The notes beneath the pieces are model-generated. The model saw only the letters and a list, made by a program, of their open reading frames with translations. It made no database searches and was not told the origin of the DNA. Below are positions 59,711 to 64,000 of a stretch of 64,000 nucleotides of DNA, in pieces. How positions within the stretch are numbered: position 1 is the stretch's first letter; the number at the start of each line of letters is the position of its first letter. The position numbers and the translations under genes are program-made. Source of the stretch: Ruminococcus sp. (GTDB lineage: Bacteria > Bacillota > Clostridia > Oscillospirales > Acutalibacteraceae); contig SFCS01000011.1 of assembly GCA_004558485.1 (NCBI GenBank), positions 1 through 64,000 of the forward strand, given 5' to 3'.

Positions 59711-60025
59711 ATGAAAAATCTGACCGTGCGGGCGGTCGTGCTCGCCGTCGCTCTGTGCGCGGTGCTGGCGACCGCCGTTTGCGGGTTTCTCTATTTCCGG
59801 TTCGGGCGGGAAGCGCCCGCCGAGATGACCCCGCCCGCCGCCTACACCCTCGGCGCGTTCGACGGCAGGCTCGCGGTGTTTGAGGGGGACAGCCGCTTTC
59901 CGATGAAGCTGTATGATGTGGCGATCGTCTCCCTGCCCGCCGAGGAGCAACAGCGGCTCGCAGCGGGCATCCCCGTTTCCGACAAGGGCGCGCTCGAAAG
60001 ACTTTTGGAGGATTATACCTCCTAA
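59711..60025 (+). CDS. Small membrane-anchored protein with a BofC C-terminal-like domain
   Basis: 104 residues: an N-terminal membrane helix (about 8-28) and a domain with YTLGAFDGRLAVFEGDSRFP, YDVAIVSLPAEEQQRLAAGI and LLEDYTS, resembling the BofC C-terminal domain found in clostridia. BofC blocks sporulation checkpoints in Bacillus; a similar role is not established here. AAAGGAG lies 9 nt before the ATG. It stands alone between PBP and helicase genes. Confidence 0.65.
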   Translation: MKNLTVRAVVLAVALCAVLATAVCGFLYFRFGREAPAEMTPPAAYTLGAFDGRLAVFEGDSRFPMKLYDVAIVSLPAEEQQRLAAGIPVSDKGALERLLEDYTS

Positions 60026-60029
60026 CCCC

Positions 60030-60058
60030 TTGCTATAGATTGCTTTTGGGTGTATACT
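60030..60058 (+). promoter_or_regulatory. sigma-A promoter of the SWIM-SNF2 helicase gene
   Basis: TTGCTA (60030-60035) and TATACT (60053-60058) are 17 nt apart, directly after the small upstream gene. Confidence 0.7.
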
Positions 60059-60087
60059 GATACGATACCCCCGAAGGAGTTGACGGC

Positions 60088-63000
60088 ATGGCATTATTTT
60101 CGCTGAAAAAGATCGCGGCGCTCGCGCGCAACCGTCAGGCATACCTGCGCGGCATCAGCCTGTATAACGCGGGGCGGGTGCAGAATATGCGCCGCGAGCA
60201 AAACCGCTATTATGCGGAGTTTATCACGGCCAAGGTGCAGGGCGAGCAGGACGCGCCGCTCATCACCGAGATCGGGTTTGACACGGCGGGCGAGCCGGAA
60301 TATCTCTATTGCTCCTGCGGGCAATTTGAGGACGGCGCGTGCCGTCACATCGTGGCGACGCTGGCGGATAAATACTATAAGGATATGATCGGCGGGCTGA
60401 CGCCCGCCTCCTGCCTCTATGACGCCGACACCCCGACCGGCGAGGCGGCGCGACAGCTCATGAACCGCTATTTTGCGGACGAGACAATCGCCGCACGCCC
60501 CGTGAAGGAGCCGATCTCCCTGACGCCGACGCTGCTTTTGTCCGGCGGACAGGCGTCGCTGCAGCTGGCGGTCGGCTGCGGCAAGCGCAGCTATATCGTG
60601 AAAAGCATTTCCCGCTTTTTCGACGCCGTGGAAAACGGCGAGGATTTCGCCTACAGCGACCAATTTTCCTTTTATCACACCAAGGCGGCGTTCACCCCCG
60701 ACGGGCAGACGCTGCTCTCGCTGCTGTTTGCGCAAAAGCGCGCGCTGCGCGCCCTGGGGCGCTGCGCCCCGACGGGACGCGAGCTGCCGCTGTCCCCCGC
60801 CGCGTGCGACCGCCTTTTTGAGCTCTATGAGGGACAAACGCTTTCCGTGCGCATGGAGCGGCAGACCTATGCCCTCCCGCTCGTCGCGGGCGATCCCCCG
60901 CTCGCGATCACGGCGCAAAAGCGCAAGGGCGGCTTTGCCTTTCTGACGCCGTTTGCCGTGCCGTTTTTCGGCGCCGCACACTTTTTTGTTGCGACCGACA
61001 CGGCGCTTTTTTGCACGACATCCGCCTTTGAAAATGCGGGCGACTGGCTCATCGCGGCACACGCCGCGGGCGGTGAGCTGACCGTCTCCGACGACGATCT
61101 GCCCGCCTTCTGTGCCAAGGTGCTGACGGTCATCGAGCCGCTTTTGCCTGTCACGGGGGACGGGGAGTGGCGCGGCTTTTTGCCGCAGCCGCTTTTGACC
61201 CGCCTGTATCTCGACTGCCGCGAGGGGGACACCGTGACCGCCGCCGTGCAGTTTTGCTACGGCGCGGTGCAGCACCCGCTTTTCACCCCCGCCAAGCCGC
61301 GGGAATGTCGTGACCTGCGCGGTGAGCGGGCGGTGCAGACCATCATCGAACAGTATTTCACCGGCTTTCTGCCGGCGACCGGCGAGGCGACGCTGCATGA
61401 TGACGATGAACGGCTGTTTGATTTCCTGACCGAGGGGCTGCCGCGTCTGGAGGCGCTGTGCGAGGTGTTTGCGACCGACGCTTTCCGTCGGCTGCGCCCC
61501 GCGCCGCCCCCCAAAGTCGCGGTCGGCGTGAACATTGCGGGCGATCTTCTGGAACTTTCCGTCGATCTGTCGCAGTGGGACAGAAACGAGCTTGCCGCGC
61601 TGCTGGCGGCGTTTCGGGAAAACCGCCGCTTTTCGCGACTGAAAAGCGGTGCATTCGTGTCGCTTTCCGATGAAAATGTGCAGGCGCTTTTGCACCTGAC
61701 CGATGAGCTGTCGCTCACACCTGCCGAGCTGAAAAGCGGCAGGGTCACGCTCCCGCGCTATCGCGCCCTGCAGCTCCAATCGCTCATGAACAGCCGCCCG
61801 CAGCTGCATTTCCGTCAGGCGGCGGTGTTCAAGGCGTTGGCGCAGGAGATCGAAAACGCGACCGCCGCCCCCTATCCCGTGCCGAAGACGCTCGAAAATG
61901 TGCTGCGGCCGTACCAAAAGGAGGGCTATCGCTGGCTGCGCGCGCTGGATGCGGCGGGGTTCGGCGGAATTTTGGCAGACGACATGGGGCTTGGCAAAAC
62001 GCTGCAAATCATCAGCCTGCTGACGGAGGACGCGGCCCGCTCCCCGCTGCCCTCGCTGGTGGTGTGTCCGACCTCGCTGGTGCTCAACTGGGTGAGCGAG
62101 CTGCACCGCTTCGCGCCGCACCTCACGGTGCTGGCGGTGACGGGCGACGCACCGCTGCGCGCGGCGCTTTTGTCCGACATCGGCGACTATCGCGTGCTGG
62201 TGACCTCCTATGATCTCCTGAAACGCGACATCCTGCTCTACAAGGAGCTGCGCTTTCACTATCACATTTTGGACGAGGCACAATACATCAAAAATCAGCA
62301 GACGCAAAACGCCCGCGCCGTCAAGGCAATCGCGTCCGAGCGGCGCTTTGCGCTGACCGGCACGCCGATGGAAAATCGGCTGTCAGAGCTTTGGAGCATT
62401 TTCGATTTCCTGATGCCCGGATTTTTATACAGCTACAGCTATTTCAAAAAGCATTTCGAGCTGCCCATCGTGAGAGACGGCGAAAAAGCGCCGCTCTCCC
62501 GCCTTGCCGTCATCATCGCGCCGTTTTTGCTGCGGCGACTGAAAAAGGATGTTCTGAAAGAGCTGCCGCCGAAAACGGAGCAGGTGCTCACCGCCACCAT
62601 GGACGAGGCACAGGAAAAGCTCTATGCCGCCTGCGCGGCGCAGGTGGAGGAAAAGATCCACTCAGAGCTGGCGGCGGGAACCTTTGAAAAGAGCCGTTTG
62701 TCGGTGCTGACGCTTTTGATGCGCCTGCGGCAAATTTGCTGCGACCCGTCTCTGTGCACGGACGGGTATAAAGCGGTGAGCTGCAAGCGGCAGGCATGCC
62801 TTGAGGTGGTGCGGCAGGCGTGCGACAACGGGCATCGCGTCCTGCTTTTCTCGCAGTTCACCTCCATGCTCTCCATTCTCGAAAGGGATCTCGACCGCAC
62901 GGGCATTTCGCACATGACGCTTGTCGGCTCGACGCCCGCCGCCGAGCGGGCACAGCTTGTGCAGCGGTTCAACACCGGCGACACGCAGGTATTTCTCATT

Positions 63001-63285
63001 TCGCTCAAGGCGGGCGGCACGGGACTGAACCTCACGGGCGCGGATGTGGTCATCCATTATGACCCGTGGTGGAACCTCGCCGCGCAGCAGCAGGCGACCG
63101 ACCGCGCCCACCGCATCGGGCAGGAGAACCCCGTGCAGGTGGTGCGCCTTGTGGTGCAGAACACGGTGGAGGAAAAGATCCTCCGCCTGCAGGAGCAAAA
63201 GCAGGAGATCGCCGACGCGGTGCTCTCCGGCGGCATCACCTCCCTCTCCGCTCTCTCCGCACAGGAGCTGCTGCAGCTGCTTTAA
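60088..63285 (+). CDS. SNF2-family helicase with SWIM zinc finger
   Basis: 1065 residues. An N-terminal SWIM finger CSCGQFEDGACRH (Cys75, Cys77, Cys85, His87) is followed by a large accessory region and, from about 600, the two helicase lobes: DDMGLGKTLQI (Walker A), DEAQYIKN (DEAH-type box) and, in the second lobe, SLKAGGTGLNLTGADVVIHYDPWWN and QATDRAHRIGQ. It should use ATP to move along DNA or remodel protein-DNA complexes. GAAGGAG precedes the ATG. Members of this type occur widely in clostridia with no fixed neighbour. Confidence 0.94.
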   Translation: MALFSLKKIAALARNRQAYLRGISLYNAGRVQNMRREQNRYYAEFITAKVQGEQDAPLITEIGFDTAGEPEYLYCSCGQFEDGACRHIVATLADKYYKDMIGGLTPASCLYDADTPTGEAARQLMNRYFADETIAARPVKEPISLTPTLLLSGGQASLQLAVGCGKRSYIVKSISRFFDAVENGEDFAYSDQFSFYHTKAAFTPDGQTLLSLLFAQKRALRALGRCAPTGRELPLSPAACDRLFELYEGQTLSVRMERQTYALPLVAGDPPLAITAQKRKGGFAFLTPFAVPFFGAAHFFVATDTALFCTTSAFENAGDWLIAAHAAGGELTVSDDDLPAFCAKVLTVIEPLLPVTGDGEWRGFLPQPLLTRLYLDCREGDTVTAAVQFCYGAVQHPLFTPAKPRECRDLRGERAVQTIIEQYFTGFLPATGEATLHDDDERLFDFLTEGLPRLEALCEVFATDAFRRLRPAPPPKVAVGVNIAGDLLELSVDLSQWDRNELAALLAAFRENRRFSRLKSGAFVSLSDENVQALLHLTDELSLTPAELKSGRVTLPRYRALQLQSLMNSRPQLHFRQAAVFKALAQEIENATAAPYPVPKTLENVLRPYQKEGYRWLRALDAAGFGGILADDMGLGKTLQIISLLTEDAARSPLPSLVVCPTSLVLNWVSELHRFAPHLTVLAVTGDAPLRAALLSDIGDYRVLVTSYDLLKRDILLYKELRFHYHILDEAQYIKNQQTQNARAVKAIASERRFALTGTPMENRLSELWSIFDFLMPGFLYSYSYFKKHFELPIVRDGEKAPLSRLAVIIAPFLLRRLKKDVLKELPPKTEQVLTATMDEAQEKLYAACAAQVEEKIHSELAAGTFEKSRLSVLTLLMRLRQICCDPSLCTDGYKAVSCKRQACLEVVRQACDNGHRVLLFSQFTSMLSILERDLDRTGISHMTLVGSTPAAERAQLVQRFNTGDTQVFLISLKAGGTGLNLTGADVVIHYDPWWNLAAQQQATDRAHRIGQENPVQVVRLVVQNTVEEKILRLQEQKQEIADAVLSGGITSLSALSAQELLQLL

Positions 63286-63322
63286 GCTATTTGTATTTCA
63301 AATATATTGCGAGGTGAGATCG

Positions 63323-63502
63323 ATGGGACACTTTCATATTCCGGTGATACCGCCGACGACAAACAAGACGATCCGTTTTCCGAACGATGTGATCGAGGCG
63401 GTGGAGCATGCCATCACGGGAAAGGAGTGCACCTTTTCCGCATTCGTGATCGCGGCAGTGCGCGCAGCACTGGAGGATCTGGAAAATAGCGAAACCGTAT
63501 AG
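63323..63502 (+). CDS. Small ribbon-helix-helix-like protein (YlcI/YnfO family)
   Basis: 59 residues: HFHIPVIPPTTNKTIRFPND and VIEAVEHAIT, then FSAFVIAAVRAALEDL, which fits the short MetJ/Arc-type fold of the YlcI/YnfO group. GAGGTGAG precedes the ATG. It lies 37 nt after the helicase gene and may be co-transcribed. The role is unknown. Confidence 0.65.
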   Translation: MGHFHIPVIPPTTNKTIRFPNDVIEAVEHAITGKECTFSAFVIAAVRAALEDLENSETV

Positions 63503-63526
63503 TCCTGCGCACCTGCAACACCCCCC

Positions 63527-63570
63527 CGCCGCGCATGCGGCGGGAGCTCCCCTCTGTGGAAAGAGGGAAG
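63527..63570. repeat. pair of short palindromes in the gap before pckG
   Basis: CCCGCCGC and GCGGCGGG form a hairpin at 63527-63544, followed by the small inverted repeat CCCTCT/AGAGGG. The layout looks like an intergenic palindromic repeat, but no second copy is seen in this window. Confidence 0.4.
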
Positions 63571-63593
63571 CCTTGGGAAAAAGGTCTGCAAAC

Positions 63594-63630
63594 AAAAAAA
63601 TCGGCTGTGCGATGCACAGCCGATTTTTTG
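63594..63630. terminator. bidirectional terminator between the RHH-like gene and pckG
   Basis: A 16-bp stem (63595-63610 and 63614-63629) with loop GAT, ending in A and T tracts, serves both convergent genes. Confidence 0.9.
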
Positions 63631-63642
63631 ATACAGTTAAGC

Positions 63643-64000
63643 TCAGCCGAGGCGCGCTTTCAGCGCATCCAGCTGGTGACGCAGCTCCGCGGGGAGCTTG
63701 TTGCCGAACTTGGCATAGAACTCGGTGATGCCCTCGGTCTCGCTCTTCCACAGGTCGCGGTCGACATCGAGCAGACCCTTCAGCGTATCCAAAGAGATCT
63801 CCAGGCCTTCGATGTTGATGTCCTCGGCATGCGGCACAAAGCCGATCGGGGTCTCCACGGCGTCCACCTTGCCCTCGCAGCGCTTCAAAATCCACTCCAG
63901 CACGCGCAGGTTGTCGCCGAAGCCCGGCCAAATGAAGTGGCCTTCGTCATCGGTGCGGAACCAGTTGACATTAAAGATCTTCGGGGCTTTGTCGCCGAGC
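63643..64000 (-). CDS. pckG: Phosphoenolpyruvate carboxykinase (GTP), C-terminal fragment
   Basis: The last 118 codons of the gene; it continues past the right edge. KIFNVNWFRTDDEGHFIWPGFGDNLRVLEW (about residues 6-35 of the fragment) contains the GTP-PEPCK signature WPGFGDNxRVL with the guanine/adenine-stacking Phe region. The C-terminal helices end ALKARLG. The enzyme interconverts oxaloacetate and PEP with GTP. The fragment alone places it in the GTP-dependent family rather than the ATP family. Confidence 0.92.
   Translation of the reverse strand, partial: LGDKAPKIFNVNWFRTDDEGHFIWPGFGDNLRVLEWILKRCEGKVDAVETPIGFVPHAEDINIEGLEISLDTLKGLLDVDRDLWKSETEGITEFYAKFGNKLPAELRHQLDALKARLG

Overview
The window is visibly GC-rich and comes from a Gram-positive, low-redundancy chromosome. 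It most likely belongs to a gut-type clostridium of the Oscillospirales/Ruminococcaceae group (inference). The evidence is whiA, hprK, rapZ, a MecA-like adaptor, GTP-dependent PEP carboxykinase, RNF genes, cohesin and dockerin domains, sortase-type sorting signals, sigma-A promoters with 17-nt spacers and frequent GTG/TTG starts. There is no rRNA operon and no CRISPR array. Two tRNA genes (Arg-ACG and Thr-CGT) are present. Coordinates of many starts were moved inward because a good ribosome binding site fits the inner codon better.

Region 1 (1-11.7 kb, all minus strand) starts with a truncated Wzz-type gene. It is followed by pfkA and the cluster hprK - ROK glucokinase - murB - rapZ - GH3 beta-glucosidase - whiA - dnaE. 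This is the conserved clostridial carbon-control/cell-wall neighbourhood, with a glycosidase sitting where yvcK is normally found. Region 2 (11.9-28.1 kb) is accessory carbon use and surface functions: MATE exporter, DUF1643, GH31 alpha-glucosidase, a GH106-like hydrolase divergent from an AraC regulator, a birA-bioY pair with a clear BirA operator, DUF1294/DUF421/DUF4363 membrane proteins, a GHL10-type lipoprotein, and a dockerin-bearing peptidoglycan hydrolase next to a membrane-anchored cohesin protein.

Region 3 (28.1-29.75 kb) is a scar of an integrated element at tRNA-Arg: a decayed conserved gene, a frameshifted nuclease-like fragment, a broken tyrosine integrase and a duplicated piece of the tRNA 3' end. 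Region 4 (29.8-34.8 kb) holds a Fur/Zur regulator with znuABC and a sortase-anchored protein with tandem repeats. Region 5 (34.8-41.6 kb) holds a HAD phosphatase and an RNF-like operon rnfC-D-E-A plus a DUF4015 gene, then a MecA-like adaptor and rpe. The RNF-like operon lacks rnfG and rnfB, and its encoded subunits have lost most recognisable redox-site residues. It is the best candidate for an undescribed system.

Region 6 (41.7-50.5 kb) holds an ACT protein with homoserine dehydrogenase and aspartokinase; an oadB-oadG pair behind a convincing yybP-ykoY (Mn2+) riboswitch; a sodium:solute symporter; an XRE regulator divergent from a Cys-rich mini-protein; and an EF-G-like GTPase. Region 7 (50.6-64 kb) holds an orphan phage-tail-like cassette with its own strong promoter, a nucleotidyltransferase, an AI-2E family transporter, tRNA-Thr, a second XRE regulator, an amino-acid permease, a class A PBP, a BofC-like small protein, a SWIM-SNF2 helicase, a small RHH-like protein and the 3' end of pckG.
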